Shown here: positions 43,874 through 52,922 of the stretch, piece after piece
How the letters are laid out: each line of letters starts with the position of its first letter
Numbering within the stretch: the first letter of the stretch is position 1
Origin: Leucobacter exalbidus
GTDB lineage: Bacteria; Actinomycetota; Actinomycetes; Actinomycetales; Microbacteriaceae
Length of the DNA: 64,000 nucleotides
Direction: 5' to 3'
Assembly: GCF_017834145.1 (NCBI RefSeq)
Contig: NZ_JAFIDA010000001.1
Span: 2,728,001 to 2,792,000 of the forward strand
The notes under the pieces: generated by a model
What the model was told of the DNA's origin: nothing
The model's input: only the letters and a program-made list of their open reading frames with translations
The model's database searches: none
Made by a program: the position numbers and the translations under genes

Positions 43874-44353
43874 GTGACTGAAGAGCAGACCGTGGCCACC
43901 GAGAGCTACACCACCGAGACGCCCGCAGCTCAGGCTGCCGCCTCGAACCCGCGCCCCGCGCTCACCGTTCCCGGTGCAGCCGTTGGTCGCCGCAAGCAGG
44001 CTATTGCCCGCGTGCGCCTCATCCCCGGCGAGGGCAAGGCAACCGTTAACGGTCGCGAGCTCGCTGAGTACTTCCCCAACAAGCTGCACCAGCAGCTGAT
44101 CAACGACCCGTTCACGGTTCTCGAGCTCACGGGCTCGTACGACGTGATCGCTCGTATCGACGGCGGCGGCCCCTCGGGCCAGGCAGGCGCACTGCGTCTC
44201 GCCATTGCTCGCGCGCTGAACGAGATTGACGAAGAGCACAACCGTGCAACGCTCAAGAAGGCTGGCTTCCTGAGCCGCGACGCTCGCATCAAGGAGCGCA
44301 AGAAGGCCGGTCTCAAGAAGGCCCGCAAGGCGCCTCAGTACTCGAAGCGCTAA
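43874..44353 (+). CDS. rpsI: 30S ribosomal protein S9
   Basis: 159 aa. Core begins near residue 38 ([13 protein letters not shown]) and ends in the invariant KAPQYSKR tail that touches P-site tRNA. About 35 acidic, Ala/Thr-rich N-terminal residues are extra, as in other actinobacteria. GTG start with AAGAGAAGAG upstream. Confidence 0.97.
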   Translation: MTEEQTVATESYTTETPAAQAAASNPRPALTVPGAAVGRRKQAIARVRLIPGEGKATVNGRELAEYFPNKLHQQLINDPFTVLELTGSYDVIARIDGGGPSGQAGALRLAIARALNEIDEEHNRATLKKAGFLSRDARIKERKKAGLKKARKAPQYSKR

Positions 44354-44367
44354 CCAGGAGCCCACTC

Positions 44368-45717
44368 ATGGGACGCCTGTTTGGCACGGATGGGGTTCGG
44401 GGTCTAGCCGGGGTCGATGTGACCGCCGAGCTGGCCCTGAACCTCGCACACGCGGCGGCTCTCGTACTCGGGCGAGATGCTCGAGGCGAGAGCCGTCGTG
44501 CTATCGCCGTCGTGGCGCGCGACCCGCGCGTCTCCGGTGAATTTATTTCAGCAGCGGTGTCAGCCGGCCTTGCCGCCGCTGGCGTCGATGTACTCGATGC
44601 GGGAGTCATTCCGACCCCCGCAGCCGCGTACCTCGTAGCCGACACCGACGCCGATTTCGGCGTCATGGTGTCAGCTTCACACAACCCCGCTGCTGATAAC
44701 GGAATCAAGTTTTTTGCCGAGGGTGGGCGCAAGCTCCCCGATGACGTCGAAGACCAGATTGAGGCGGCCATGAGCCGCCCAGCTACGGCGGTGACCGGTC
44801 GCGAGGTCGGTCGCATTCGTCGTTTCGCTGATGCTGAAGATCGCTACCTGGTGCACCTGCTGGGCACGCTCGAGGGGCTCTCGCTTGAGGGTATCCACGT
44901 CGTGCTTGACTGCGCACACGGTGCGGCCGCCGGCATTTCACCCGACGTCTTCACCGACGCCGGGGCGAAGGTCACGGTGATCGGCAACGATCCCGACGGC
45001 TTTAACATTAACGATGGCGTCGGCTCGACTCACCTCGAACCGTTGCAGGCTCGGGTGCTCGCCGAAGGTGCAGACCTCGGCATTGCACACGACGGCGACG
45101 CCGACCGCTGCCTGGCAGTGGACGGCGACGGCAACGTGATCGACGGCGACAAGATCATGGCGATCATCGCGCTCTCAATGAGTGCGCGAGGCAAGCTCGA
45201 GAAGAACACCCTGGTGGCGACAGTTATGTCGAACCTGGGGTTGAAGCTCGCGATGGCCAACAACGGTATCGACATCGTCGAAACCGGTGTGGGCGACCGC
45301 TACGTGCTCGAAGCGATCAACGCCGGCGGTTATTCGCTTGGCGGTGAGCAGTCGGGTCACGTGATCATGAGTGAGCACGCGACGACCGGCGACGGCATCC
45401 TCACGGGGTTGCACATCGCCGCAGAGATGAAGCGCTCGGGCAAGTCACTTGCCAAGCTTGCGGAGTGCATGAAGGTGTACCCGCAGGTGCTCGTGAACGT
45501 GCGCGGAGTCGACCGTTCTGGTGTGGCTGGGGACGAAGTGCTTCAGCAGGCCATTACGCAGGCAGAGATCGCGTTGGAGGGCAAGGGCCGTGTGCTGTTG
45601 CGCCCATCGGGGACCGAGCCCGTCGTGCGTGTGATGGTGGAAGCCGAACACGTTGACCAGGCGCAGCAGCTCGCTGATGACCTGGCAGGCATCGTGAAGG
45701 AGCGGTTGGCTATTTAA
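44368..45717 (+). CDS. glmM: Phosphoglucosamine mutase
   Basis: 449 aa. Interconverts glucosamine-6-P and -1-P for UDP-GlcNAc and peptidoglycan synthesis. Phosphoserine S104 in SASHNP, metal loop DGDADRC near residue 241, sugar loop GGEQSGH, and phosphate-binding [12 protein letters not shown]. Starts [12 protein letters not shown]. Common partner downstream of rplM-rpsI. Last housekeeping gene in the window. Confidence 0.97.
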   Translation: MGRLFGTDGVRGLAGVDVTAELALNLAHAAALVLGRDARGESRRAIAVVARDPRVSGEFISAAVSAGLAAAGVDVLDAGVIPTPAAAYLVADTDADFGVMVSASHNPAADNGIKFFAEGGRKLPDDVEDQIEAAMSRPATAVTGREVGRIRRFADAEDRYLVHLLGTLEGLSLEGIHVVLDCAHGAAAGISPDVFTDAGAKVTVIGNDPDGFNINDGVGSTHLEPLQARVLAEGADLGIAHDGDADRCLAVDGDGNVIDGDKIMAIIALSMSARGKLEKNTLVATVMSNLGLKLAMANNGIDIVETGVGDRYVLEAINAGGYSLGGEQSGHVIMSEHATTGDGILTGLHIAAEMKRSGKSLAKLAECMKVYPQVLVNVRGVDRSGVAGDEVLQQAITQAEIALEGKGRVLLRPSGTEPVVRVMVEAEHVDQAQQLADDLAGIVKERLAI

Positions 45718-45743
45718 GCTGATCGTGCCGGTGCGAGCCCGTA

Positions 45744-45787
45744 CGTAAAGAGGAGGATGTGCCCGTGGGCACATCCTCCTCTTTGCG
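45744..45787 (+). terminator. Terminator after glmM
   Basis: 18-bp perfect stem 45747-45764 with 45767-45784, extendable to 45744-45787, with a TTT at the 3' side. It marks the border between the housekeeping supercluster and the acyl-CoA cluster. Confidence 0.9.
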
Positions 45788-45847
45788 TTCGGGGGGAGTG
45801 CGCACCGAGGAATCAAGGTGGTGTGCCAGACACGTCACTTATGTGAT

Positions 45848-45863
45848 AATTATGATTATAATT
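45848..45863 (+). promoter_or_regulatory. Cluster operator site 1 with promoter
   Basis: AATTATGATTATAATT, 6-bp arms around GATT. A perfect -10 TATAAT (45857-45862) overlaps it. It is one of four related 16-mers upstream of the catabolic operons and lies 45 nt before the DUF35 gene. Confidence 0.6.
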
Positions 45864-45907
45864 TCTGTTCGGTTGGCTCGACACTGCAGCAAGAGGAGAC
45901 TAAGTCG

Positions 45908-46324
45908 ATGGCGACTTTTCGACCAATACCGGTTCCAGACGAAGCGAGTCAGAGCTACTGGGAAGGGGCGACACGCAATGCCCTGGTGCTGCCGCGCTGC
46001 AGTGGCTGCGCACAGTTCCACTTCCCTCCGCTGCTTCATTGCCCGCACTGCGGGAGCGGTGAGCTCGACAGCGTAGAAGTGAACGGTGCTGGAACAGTGT
46101 ACTCATTCACCACGCTCAATACGCCTCCCGGCCCAGCGTTTATTGACCTGGTGCCACTCACCGTGGGAGTGATTGAACTTGACGTCCAGCCAATGTTGCT
46201 TATCACTGCAAACATGTTCGCCGGTAAATCTACGAAGATTCAGATTGGTGCACATGCGGAGATCTTCTTTACAACGATTGCTGAAGACGTAAGTATTCCT
46301 CAAATTCAGGTGGGTGAGGTATGA
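45908..46324 (+). CDS. DUF35 Zn-ribbon/OB-fold acyl-CoA-associated protein
   Basis: 138 aa from ATG 45908 (AGAGGAG at 45892-45898). N-terminal zinc ribbon C31, C34, C45, C48, then the OB fold. These proteins pair with thiolase-like lipid-transfer enzymes. In mycobacterial sterol side-chain degradation a DUF35 domain (of ChsH2) is needed by the retro-aldolase Ltp2. Here it overlaps the thiolase-like gene by ATGA, strongly supporting a complex between the two. Confidence 0.88.
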   Translation: MATFRPIPVPDEASQSYWEGATRNALVLPRCSGCAQFHFPPLLHCPHCGSGELDSVEVNGAGTVYSFTTLNTPPGPAFIDLVPLTVGVIELDVQPMLLITANMFAGKSTKIQIGAHAEIFFTTIAEDVSIPQIQVGEV

Positions 46325-47514
46325 ACATGTGGATAAACAGTGGCAAGGTTGCCATCGCGGGCATTGGCTACTCGCCGCTGACGCGGCTGACGGAGCGTAC
46401 GCTGAGCGACCTCACGGTGGAGGCATGCGATGCCGCGCTCGCAAACGCGCGGCTTACGCGCGAAAGTGTTGATGGGATCGCCACGAGCCCGGCTATGCCT
46501 CGTTATGGCGGATCAAAGGGCGTGATTGACGGTATTGACGTCGTCACGCCAAATCATCTTGCTGAGCGTTTGGGGGCAAGATCACGGCTGGCGTGGAGCA
46601 GTTCAACGCTCAACATGGTGACATATTCATTGATCGACGCGGTGGCCGCTATCTCGTCGGGTCTCGCCCGCACCGTGATCGTCTATCGTGCGCTGCACGT
46701 ACCGCAAGGATCGTACGTTAATTTTGATTCGTCGCTTGCCTCAGGGGATGACCAACACCGCGCACCCTATGGATTTTCGAGTCCTCCCGCGTGGGCTGGC
46801 ACGGTCATGCAACGATACTTCGAACTCTACGGATATAAGCGCGAGGATTTTGCACCGTACATTGTTGCTAACAGGGCGAATGCGCAGAAGAACCCTCACG
46901 CGTATTGGCGCGACACAGCGCTGACATCTGAGAAGTACCTTGGGGCGAAGATGATCGCTGACCCAATGTCGATCCTCGACTGCGACATACCCGTTAATGG
47001 CGCTGTCGCACTCGTACTCACGAGTACCGAAATTGCGAGAACTGCAGGCGGGACACCCGCGTTGATTTCAGCGGTTGCCTCAACTTCAATGTCAGGACCA
47101 GGCGGCGTTCCGATGAACCTGGAACATATGCGGGCCGGCGCGCAGCACCTTGGCGAACGGTTGTTCGCCGGCGCAGGCGTGACGATCAAGGACATTGATA
47201 CTGCGCAGCTGTATGACGGATTTTCCATTCTTGTGCCGCTGTGGGCCGAGGGAGTCGGCCTTGCCGCCACTGGCGGTGGACTCGCGTTCCTGCGAGATGG
47301 AGAAGCCCAGCTGGGCGGTGCGACCCCAGTGAATACTGGCGGTGGCGCGCTCGGTGAGGGCCGTTTACATGGTATGACTCAAATCCTTGAGGCGGTCATA
47401 CAAGTCACCGACCAGGGCGGCATGAGACAGGTGCCGGGGGCCCTGCACTCACTCGCGACGGTTTCAAATGGTGTGGCAGGCTCGGCGGCATTCATCATTA
47501 GCCGCGACGCATAA
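46321..47514 (+). CDS. Thiolase-like lipid-transfer protein (Ltp/SCP-X type), probable retro-aldolase
   Basis: 397 aa thiolase fold. The usual nucleophile position near residue 90-95 reads WSSSTLN with no Cys, so it is not a normal thiolase. The tyrosine of the QLYDGF motif is Y298, matching one Ltp2 active-site tyrosine. The second expected tyrosine, before the HGM histidine (GEGxxHG), is R348, with H350 kept. It probably cleaves or binds a beta-hydroxyacyl-CoA together with the DUF35 partner, but the Tyr-to-Arg change makes the reaction uncertain. Ends in a bidirectional terminator. Confidence 0.8.
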   Translation: MNMWINSGKVAIAGIGYSPLTRLTERTLSDLTVEACDAALANARLTRESVDGIATSPAMPRYGGSKGVIDGIDVVTPNHLAERLGARSRLAWSSSTLNMVTYSLIDAVAAISSGLARTVIVYRALHVPQGSYVNFDSSLASGDDQHRAPYGFSSPPAWAGTVMQRYFELYGYKREDFAPYIVANRANAQKNPHAYWRDTALTSEKYLGAKMIADPMSILDCDIPVNGAVALVLTSTEIARTAGGTPALISAVASTSMSGPGGVPMNLEHMRAGAQHLGERLFAGAGVTIKDIDTAQLYDGFSILVPLWAEGVGLAATGGGLAFLRDGEAQLGGATPVNTGGGALGEGRLHGMTQILEAVIQVTDQGGMRQVPGALHSLATVSNGVAGSAAFIISRDA

Positions 47515-47552
47515 CATGAGAGCCCCTCAAGTTTGAGGGGCTCTCATGTTAT
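47511..47552. terminator. Bidirectional terminator, perfect 20-bp stem
   Basis: 47511-47530 pairs perfectly with 47533-47552 (2-nt loop). It includes the stop codon of the thiolase-like gene and separates it from the convergent crotonase gene. A/T-rich ends on both sides. Confidence 0.92.
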
Positions 47553-47564
47553 TTGCGTTACTGA

Positions 47565-48350
47565 TTAGCGACCTTGCCAAACAGGAACGCGCTTCTCACC
47601 AAACGCAACGGACCCTTCGCGGGCGTCTGCGCTATTAAACACCTCGGTAACAAACGGCTGCTGGCGTTCGAACGCCTCAGACATGGGCCATTCCGCTGAC
47701 TCATCGATAATTGTCTTGGTGGCACGCACCGCGAGCGGGCCGTTAGCCGCAATACGATCGGCGAGATCCAACGCAGCTTGAAGCGCCCCGCCGGGGGCAG
47801 AGAGGATGTTGACGAGGCCAAGAGCGTGCCCGTCGACGGCCTCGATGAAATCGCCAGTGAGGAGGTATTCGACTGCTTTGGCTTTGGGAATTCGTTGGGG
47901 TAACCGGAAGAGCCCACCAGCGGCGGCTATGAGGCCGCGTTTTACTTCAGGAAGGCCGAATTTGGCTGACTCGCTTGCCACGATGAGGTCGCAAGCAAGC
48001 GCCAGCTCGAATCCGCCGGCGAGTGCATAGCCTTCGACCGCGGCAATCATGGGTTTTGCTGCGGGCAGCTTTGTGAAGCCGAGCCCGCGCACTGGATCAT
48101 TGATCTTTTCGCCTGCCAGGAACGCTTTGAGATCCATGCCAGCTGAGAAGGTGCCCCCGGCGCCTGTGAGGACGCCCACTGTGAGTGTGGGATCTTGCTC
48201 AAGTTGTTCCACCGCTTGCGTAAGCCCCTGGCTTGCCGCCCGATCCAAAGCGTTCCGACGCTCTGCTCGGTTAATCGTAATGACCAGAACACTGCCTCGA
48301 CGCTCGGTGATAATCACCGGGGGCGTTGGGGATTCAGCATGTTTGTGCAT
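47565..48350 (-). CDS. Enoyl-CoA hydratase/crotonase, catalytic residues intact
   Basis: 261 aa. Oxyanion-hole region FSAGMDLKAF and AVEGYALAGGFE. The two catalytic glutamates of rat crotonase (E144, E164) are matched by E115 and E135 with the same 20-residue spacing. It should hydrate a 2-enoyl-CoA to the 3-hydroxyacyl-CoA. GAAGGA lies about 9 nt before the start. Lies 66 nt downstream of gntR on the same strand, with a hairpin in the gap. Confidence 0.88.
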   Translation of the reverse strand: MHKHAESPTPPVIITERRGSVLVITINRAERRNALDRAASQGLTQAVEQLEQDPTLTVGVLTGAGGTFSAGMDLKAFLAGEKINDPVRGLGFTKLPAAKPMIAAVEGYALAGGFELALACDLIVASESAKFGLPEVKRGLIAAAGGLFRLPQRIPKAKAVEYLLTGDFIEAVDGHALGLVNILSAPGGALQAALDLADRIAANGPLAVRATKTIIDESAEWPMSEAFERQQPFVTEVFNSADAREGSVAFGEKRVPVWQGR

Positions 48351-48374
48351 AGATATAGTCCTTCAAAATCATGG

Positions 48375-48408
48375 GACTCGCTCCCCACTAGCGTTCGGGA
48401 AGCGAGTC
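48375..48408 (-). other. Intercistronic hairpin between gntR and crotonase
   Basis: 12-bp stem with one G-T pair, 48375-48386 with 48397-48408, 10-nt loop, no T run. It may lower read-through from gntR into the crotonase or act in mRNA processing. Confidence 0.5.
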
Positions 48409-48416
48409 TGACGGGG

Positions 48417-49172
48417 TTAGCCGCCCGCGATCATCCAATCGATCGGGGCATCAAGGGAAGCCGGGAAGTTCGTTGCGGTGTAGTCCGCGTGTGCGTGGAG
48501 GTGACTCCGCATTAGCTTTTCTGCACGCACGCCATCACGATTCGCGATCGCATCGTAAATGTCGCGGTGAATCTTATTGCTGAGTTCCTTTACTTCCCTC
48601 GGATAAGTAACGCCCACTGTCGTGCCATCGAGAATGCCGAGCATGGCGGCGATGAGATACTGAAAAATGCTGTTACCTGACGCCTCTGCGAGGATCGCGT
48701 GGAACCGCTCGTTCTCGCGGTGGTAGTACACATCATCGTCGAGATGAGCTTCAACGGTCTCGACGTTGAGGCGGAGCGCTTCAAGCTGATCGGGGCTTGC
48801 GTTCTCAGCGGCAAACTTCGCCATAGCGGGCTCAAGTACGGTTCGCGTCTCCACGACGGATGCGAAGGGGCGCTTTTCGTAATGGAGCAACAGAGTAAGA
48901 GAACTGGCAAGCACGCTACTGTCTGGCTTCTGGACGATAGGTCCACCACCAGAACCGGGCTTGAGGGAGATCACTCCCTGCAGCTCGAGGATTCGGAGAG
49001 ATTCTCTCAACGTACCTCGCCCAATTCCGTAGGTCTCAAGCATGATGTGCTCTGGGTCAAGTCGGTCACCGGGCTGCTTGCCAGCTTCAGTGATTTCCTT
49101 AACGATTCGCTGAGCGACTAGAAGCGCTGTCTTTTGTGGGCGGATTCGTGACATACGGGCCTCGCGACTCAT
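48417..49172 (-). CDS. FadR-type GntR regulator of the acyl-CoA cluster
   Basis: 251 aa from ATG 49172, which overlaps the upstream crotonase stop (ATGA); an ATG at 49154 with a GAGG site would give 245 aa. Winged helix with RGTLRESLRILELQGVISLKPG near residues 48-72, then an FCD domain with RFHAILAEASGN and SHLHAHA providing histidine ligands. Only regulator in the cluster, so the best candidate to bind the four shared 16-bp dyads and respond to an acyl-CoA or organic acid. It is transcribed from one of those promoters, implying autoregulation. Confidence 0.9.
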   Translation of the reverse strand: MSREARMSRIRPQKTALLVAQRIVKEITEAGKQPGDRLDPEHIMLETYGIGRGTLRESLRILELQGVISLKPGSGGGPIVQKPDSSVLASSLTLLLHYEKRPFASVVETRTVLEPAMAKFAAENASPDQLEALRLNVETVEAHLDDDVYYHRENERFHAILAEASGNSIFQYLIAAMLGILDGTTVGVTYPREVKELSNKIHRDIYDAIANRDGVRAEKLMRSHLHAHADYTATNFPASLDAPIDWMIAGG

Positions 49173-50065
49173 GGTTGGTAGGGATCTGACACTGCAATGG
49201 GTGGCGCGGTTTTCCAATCAGGTAGCCCGTGCTCGGGCGTTCCAATTGGCATTGCTCCATCGGTCAAAACGCTCCAGTGGGCGTGGTTAAGCTGGTGAAG
49301 GCTGAAGCAAGCACTTAACGCATTGGTGAACCCCATTGCATCTTGAGCATCATTGACTGACTGTTTAATGAGTGTAGAGGTCATTGAAGGGAGCCGCGCA
49401 ATGCGTTGTGCAAACGCCACTGTTTGCTGAGTGGTCTCACCTGCTTTAAAGATCTTGCTGACCATGCCCAGTGAGACCGCACGTTCGGCGTCAATCGCAT
49501 CGCCAGTGAGGAGAAGCTCCTTCGCAAGTCGGGGACCAAACTCCCAGGGATGGGCGAAGTATTCCACACCACACATTCCTAATCTGGTTCCCACAACATC
49601 AGCAAAGATTGTGCCTTCTTCGGCCACGATCAGATCACAAGCCCAGGCCAGCATGAGTCCAGCTGAAAAGACTTTGCCCTGGACCTGGGCAATAGTAATC
49701 TTGCGGTTGTTTCGCCAGCGCAAGGTGTTTTGGTAGAAGTAATGCCACTCTTGGTGAAGGCGACTTTCAACCGGGGTGAATGTGCCACCGTTGCACTGGT
49801 AACTGGGGTCTTGCTCTGGACCGGGTGTGCGCTCGCGTTGGTAGTCGGGGGAGCCGAGATCGTGTCCGGCCGAAAACGACTTGCCCTCACCGCGAAGAAT
49901 GATGACGCGCACACCATCGTCGGCCTCGGCCAAGCCGAATGCCTGATCCAGCTCGAGCAGCAGACCTCTGTTTTGTGCGTTATGGAACTTCGGTCGATTG
50001 AGTGTAATGGTTGCGATGCGTCCGTCATCGCTCGTGCCGTACGCGATGAACTGAAAGTTGCTCAT
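49169..50065 (-). CDS. Crotonase-fold protein lacking both catalytic glutamates
   Basis: 298 aa. Crotonase family by GRIATITLNRPKFHNAQN, FSAGHDLGS and ACDLIVAEEG. Alignment over the ACD motif places Met (SAGLM) at the first catalytic Glu and Val (FADVV) at the second, so ordinary hydration is unlikely. It carries an unusual insertion near residues 75-110 (ERTPGPEQDPSYQ, WHYFYQNTLRWRN). It could be an isomerase, hydrolase, C-C bond enzyme or a binding protein. Overlaps both the upstream kinase-like gene and gntR by ATGA. Confidence 0.85.
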   Translation of the reverse strand: MSNFQFIAYGTSDDGRIATITLNRPKFHNAQNRGLLLELDQAFGLAEADDGVRVIILRGEGKSFSAGHDLGSPDYQRERTPGPEQDPSYQCNGGTFTPVESRLHQEWHYFYQNTLRWRNNRKITIAQVQGKVFSAGLMLAWACDLIVAEEGTIFADVVGTRLGMCGVEYFAHPWEFGPRLAKELLLTGDAIDAERAVSLGMVSKIFKAGETTQQTVAFAQRIARLPSMTSTLIKQSVNDAQDAMGFTNALSACFSLHQLNHAHWSVLTDGAMPIGTPEHGLPDWKTAPPIAVSDPYQP

Positions 50066-51156
50066 GTGTGTGATCCTTTGGGGAGTGTGGATGCCGTTAT
50101 GGGCTGGGCGACCGTGCCTGCTGTCTGTTCAGCGAGAACGAGGGACACCGCTTGCTCCATGAGGTAGCTCGCGGCCTTGTGGAGCCGTTCTCCAGTTTTT
50201 GCTGAGACAAGGCCGGCGATGGCGCGGGCATGTGACCCCTCGATAATGATTGCCAGGCGGAAGCACGCCAATATGCGAAACCAAGTCACATCTGTCTTGT
50301 TACGGCCGGTATGTGCGATATAACGGGAGATGAGCTCACCTCGGCTGGGGAGCTCTGTAAGCGGTTCGGCGGTGCCAGTAGTGCGTGGATCGTTAGATAC
50401 CGGGTAACTCGCTAGGAAATGTCCGAGGTCGAGTAGGGGGTCGCCGACGGAAGCAAGTTCCCAGTCTATGACCGCCGTAAGTCCGCCATTTTCCCGGCTA
50501 AACAAGATATTGCCAAAGTGGAAGTCGCCGTGCACAAGCCCGGTACGGCTGGTCTCAGGCGTGTTTGATCGCAGCCATTCAGCTACGTGATCAACTCCTT
50601 CAAGCTGGTCGGTGCTCCAGCCGACGTGGGTAGCGTGCGACGCGTACAGTGACGCCCAGCGGTCGACCTGACTATCGATCCAGTGGTCTCGCACGGGGAG
50701 GCCTACTGTGTGAGGGTCGATGCCTTGGATCCCCAAGAGCGCGTCGACCGCGTCGAAGCCCATTCGCCGTTGTGCCTCACGTGAGGCCACAATGTGTGCA
50801 GGAACCTCTTCAGTGGCGGTGAATCCATCGATCGCATCCATTACGAAGCAAGCATCCCCGAACCGGGATTCGTCTTCTTCGCTGGCGCGTAACTGCGGGT
50901 GGGGCACTGTGCTGCCGGTCAGTGCGGCGAGAACCCGAGCCTCACGACGCATGGCTTCATCGCTGTTGCGTCGTTTGTTCGTAGGTGGGCGGCGAAGCAC
51001 GTAGTCGTGACCATCGCGTGTAAATTTGACGAGCACATTTTGTGTGCCACCGGTGAGTGTGACGACCTGTGTGATAGGGCCCGCACCAACGCCTGCCTGG
51101 TCGAGCCAATCGATCATACTGTTGAGTGAGCGCAGCGGCTCGATGTCATCTGTCAT
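50062..51156 (-). CDS. APH-fold phosphotransferase (LvaA / ACAD10-11 kinase-domain-like)
   Basis: 364 aa from ATG 51156 (AGGAG seven nt upstream). Kinase-like APH fold: catalytic loop HGDFHFGNIL and metal motif IDWELASVGDPLLDLG. Aminoglycoside resistance is unlikely in this context. Proteins of this size near acyl-CoA dehydrogenases, such as LvaA of Pseudomonas putida and the kinase part of human ACAD10/11, phosphorylate 4-hydroxyacyl-CoA. The single dehydrogenase at 56.9 kb is the possible partner. First gene of the minus-strand operon kinase-crotonase-gntR, with operator site 2 upstream. Confidence 0.83.
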   Translation of the reverse strand: MTDDIEPLRSLNSMIDWLDQAGVGAGPITQVVTLTGGTQNVLVKFTRDGHDYVLRRPPTNKRRNSDEAMRREARVLAALTGSTVPHPQLRASEEDESRFGDACFVMDAIDGFTATEEVPAHIVASREAQRRMGFDAVDALLGIQGIDPHTVGLPVRDHWIDSQVDRWASLYASHATHVGWSTDQLEGVDHVAEWLRSNTPETSRTGLVHGDFHFGNILFSRENGGLTAVIDWELASVGDPLLDLGHFLASYPVSNDPRTTGTAEPLTELPSRGELISRYIAHTGRNKTDVTWFRILACFRLAIIIEGSHARAIAGLVSAKTGERLHKAASYLMEQAVSLVLAEQTAGTVAQPITASTLPKGSHT

Positions 51157-51255
51157 TGGTGACTCCTGTCCATTGCTGCGAGTGAGGGTGGGCAACGTCG
51201 GTGAGAGGAATCAAACATTTTGACTCCCGACAACCCATTCCTTTCTAATTATGCA

Positions 51256-51271
51256 TACAATGATCATAGTT
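51256..51271. promoter_or_regulatory. Cluster operator site 2 in a divergent promoter region
   Basis: TACAATGATCATAGTT lies between the divergent kinase and ligase genes. TACAAT (51256-51261) is a possible -10 for the + strand, and CATAAT on the - strand nearby (51248-51253) a possible -10 for the kinase operon. Two mismatches from the shared consensus AANTATGATNATANTT. The rest of the 51157-51405 gap shows nothing further. Confidence 0.55.
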
Positions 51272-51405
51272 CGTGGATCGGCTCAGCGCATGGCAATGTT
51301 TCAAGGTTGAACATCTTCGCTAGAGCCGACCTCCATACGACCCAGGCCTTGTGCCTATTCTGGGCTACTGACAATGAAGTTTGAAGAGCAAGAGAGATTA
51401 CACAA

Positions 51406-52899
51406 ATGGGAATAGAACTCGTTCTCGACATGGCGCAGGCAGTACACCCTGAACGCCGTGCCATTGGTCCGCGTGAAGACGGCGGGCTCGACTTCGCGAC
51501 TCTTTCCCGGCTCTCGCTGGGTGGCGCTGCGCTCCTCCGTCAACACGGAGCACGGCACCTCGTCTTCTTGGCGGTCAACAGCCCCGCCTTTCCTGTTTCA
51601 ATCATGTCGGCAGCGTATGCTGGGGTGCCGATTGTCCCGCTGAACTATCGGCTCAGCGTAGATCAAATTGCGGAGCAGATCCGTGAGCTCGATGCCCCAT
51701 TGGTTGTGGTTGACCCTGCCTATGTTGCGGCGGTACAGGCAGCAGGGGTTCCCTCGATGCTCATCGATGATTTCGTCAAACTTGCTAGCGAAATCGAGCC
51801 ACTAGAACCAGAGATGACCGCCGACGACTCGGTCGCCGTTGTGTTGTTCACTAGCGGAACCACGTCAAAGCCCAAGGCCGTATTGTTGCGCCATCAGCAC
51901 TTGATGTCGTATCTCATGCAAACCATTGAATTCGGATCGGCAGATGCAGAAACCGCGACTCTAGTGAGTAACCCTCCATACCATGTCGCGGGCGTTGGTG
52001 CGGTGCTGTCCAACCTGTATGCGGGTCGTCGATTGGTGTATCTGGCCAACTTCACCCCGTCAGCGTGGCTGGAAACAGTGCGAGCAGAAGGAATCAGCAA
52101 CGTCATGTTGGTCCCCACGATGCTCGCGAGAATCTTGGAACACCTCGATGGCGCACCAGCCGATACACCAAGCTTGCGTGGCCTGTCCTACGGCGGTGCT
52201 CGGATGCCGGAACCTGTTCTCCTGAAAGCGCTTGAAGCATTCCCAGAAGCCAACTTCGTCAACGCGTACGGACTGACTGAGACCAGCTCGACAATTGCGG
52301 TGCTTGGCCCTGAGGACCACAGGCTTGCGATTTCTGACCCGTCACAGCGTCACCTACTATTCTCTGCCGGCCGCCCGGTACCTGGCATCGAATTACAGAT
52401 TCGGTCTGAAGCGGGTGACGTGCTTGAAAACGGTGAGACGGGGTTGCTCTGGGTGCGCGGCAGCCAGGTGAGCGGAGAATACCAAGGCCTTGCCTCTGCG
52501 CTAGACGCCAGTGGGTGGTTCCCCACCCGCGACCGTGCGCGGCTCGAAGACGGTTACCTCTTCATTGGAGGACGTGCCGATGACACCATCATTCGTGGTG
52601 GGGAGAATATTGCTCCAGCCGAGATCGAAGACGTGCTGGTGAATCATCCCGGCGTGCGGGAGCTCGCTGTGATTGGCCTACCCGACGATGAATGGGGTGA
52701 ACGAATCGTTGCGGTGATCGTCCCCGCCACTGAAATACAGATTGACGAGGGCGAAGTGCGTGCCTGGTGCCGCACACGCCTGCGTGGTTCGCGTACGCCC
52801 GATCAAGTCATCGTGATCGAAGAGTTTCCTCGCACTGACACCGGCAAAATCATTCGCCCGAAGCTGCTGAGCCAGCTGGTCGATGCTGGCCAGGCCTGA
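51406..52899 (+). CDS. AMP-forming acyl-CoA synthetase
   Basis: 497 aa ANL-superfamily ligase. Motifs: LFTSGTTSKPKAV (A3, near residue 148), NAYGLTETSS (A5), the A8 hinge GGRADDTIIRGGENIAPAEIE, and A10 lysine K481 in RTDTGKIIR. Activates a carboxylic acid with ATP and CoA, the entry step for this pathway. First gene of a five-gene + strand run (ligase, thiolase, SDR, reductase), divergent from the kinase operon. Confidence 0.92.
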   Translation: MGIELVLDMAQAVHPERRAIGPREDGGLDFATLSRLSLGGAALLRQHGARHLVFLAVNSPAFPVSIMSAAYAGVPIVPLNYRLSVDQIAEQIRELDAPLVVVDPAYVAAVQAAGVPSMLIDDFVKLASEIEPLEPEMTADDSVAVVLFTSGTTSKPKAVLLRHQHLMSYLMQTIEFGSADAETATLVSNPPYHVAGVGAVLSNLYAGRRLVYLANFTPSAWLETVRAEGISNVMLVPTMLARILEHLDGAPADTPSLRGLSYGGARMPEPVLLKALEAFPEANFVNAYGLTETSSTIAVLGPEDHRLAISDPSQRHLLFSAGRPVPGIELQIRSEAGDVLENGETGLLWVRGSQVSGEYQGLASALDASGWFPTRDRARLEDGYLFIGGRADDTIIRGGENIAPAEIEDVLVNHPGVRELAVIGLPDDEWGERIVAVIVPATEIQIDEGEVRAWCRTRLRGSRTPDQVIVIEEFPRTDTGKIIRPKLLSQLVDAGQA

Positions 52900-52922
52900 T
52901 CTGTACAAGTAAAGGAAGCACC

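Noticed and set aside
45839..45866. AT-rich patch after glmM as a replication origin or attachment site
   Set aside because: No DnaA-box cluster, no integrase or direct repeat; it fits a promoter with an operator dyad.
46321..47514. Ordinary acetyl-CoA C-acetyltransferase
   Set aside because: The nucleophilic Cys is absent and the DUF35 partner is coupled; it is an Ltp-type protein.
50062..51156. APH-fold protein as an aminoglycoside resistance gene
   Set aside because: Size, neighbours and motif context fit the acyl-CoA-linked kinase group rather than drug kinases.
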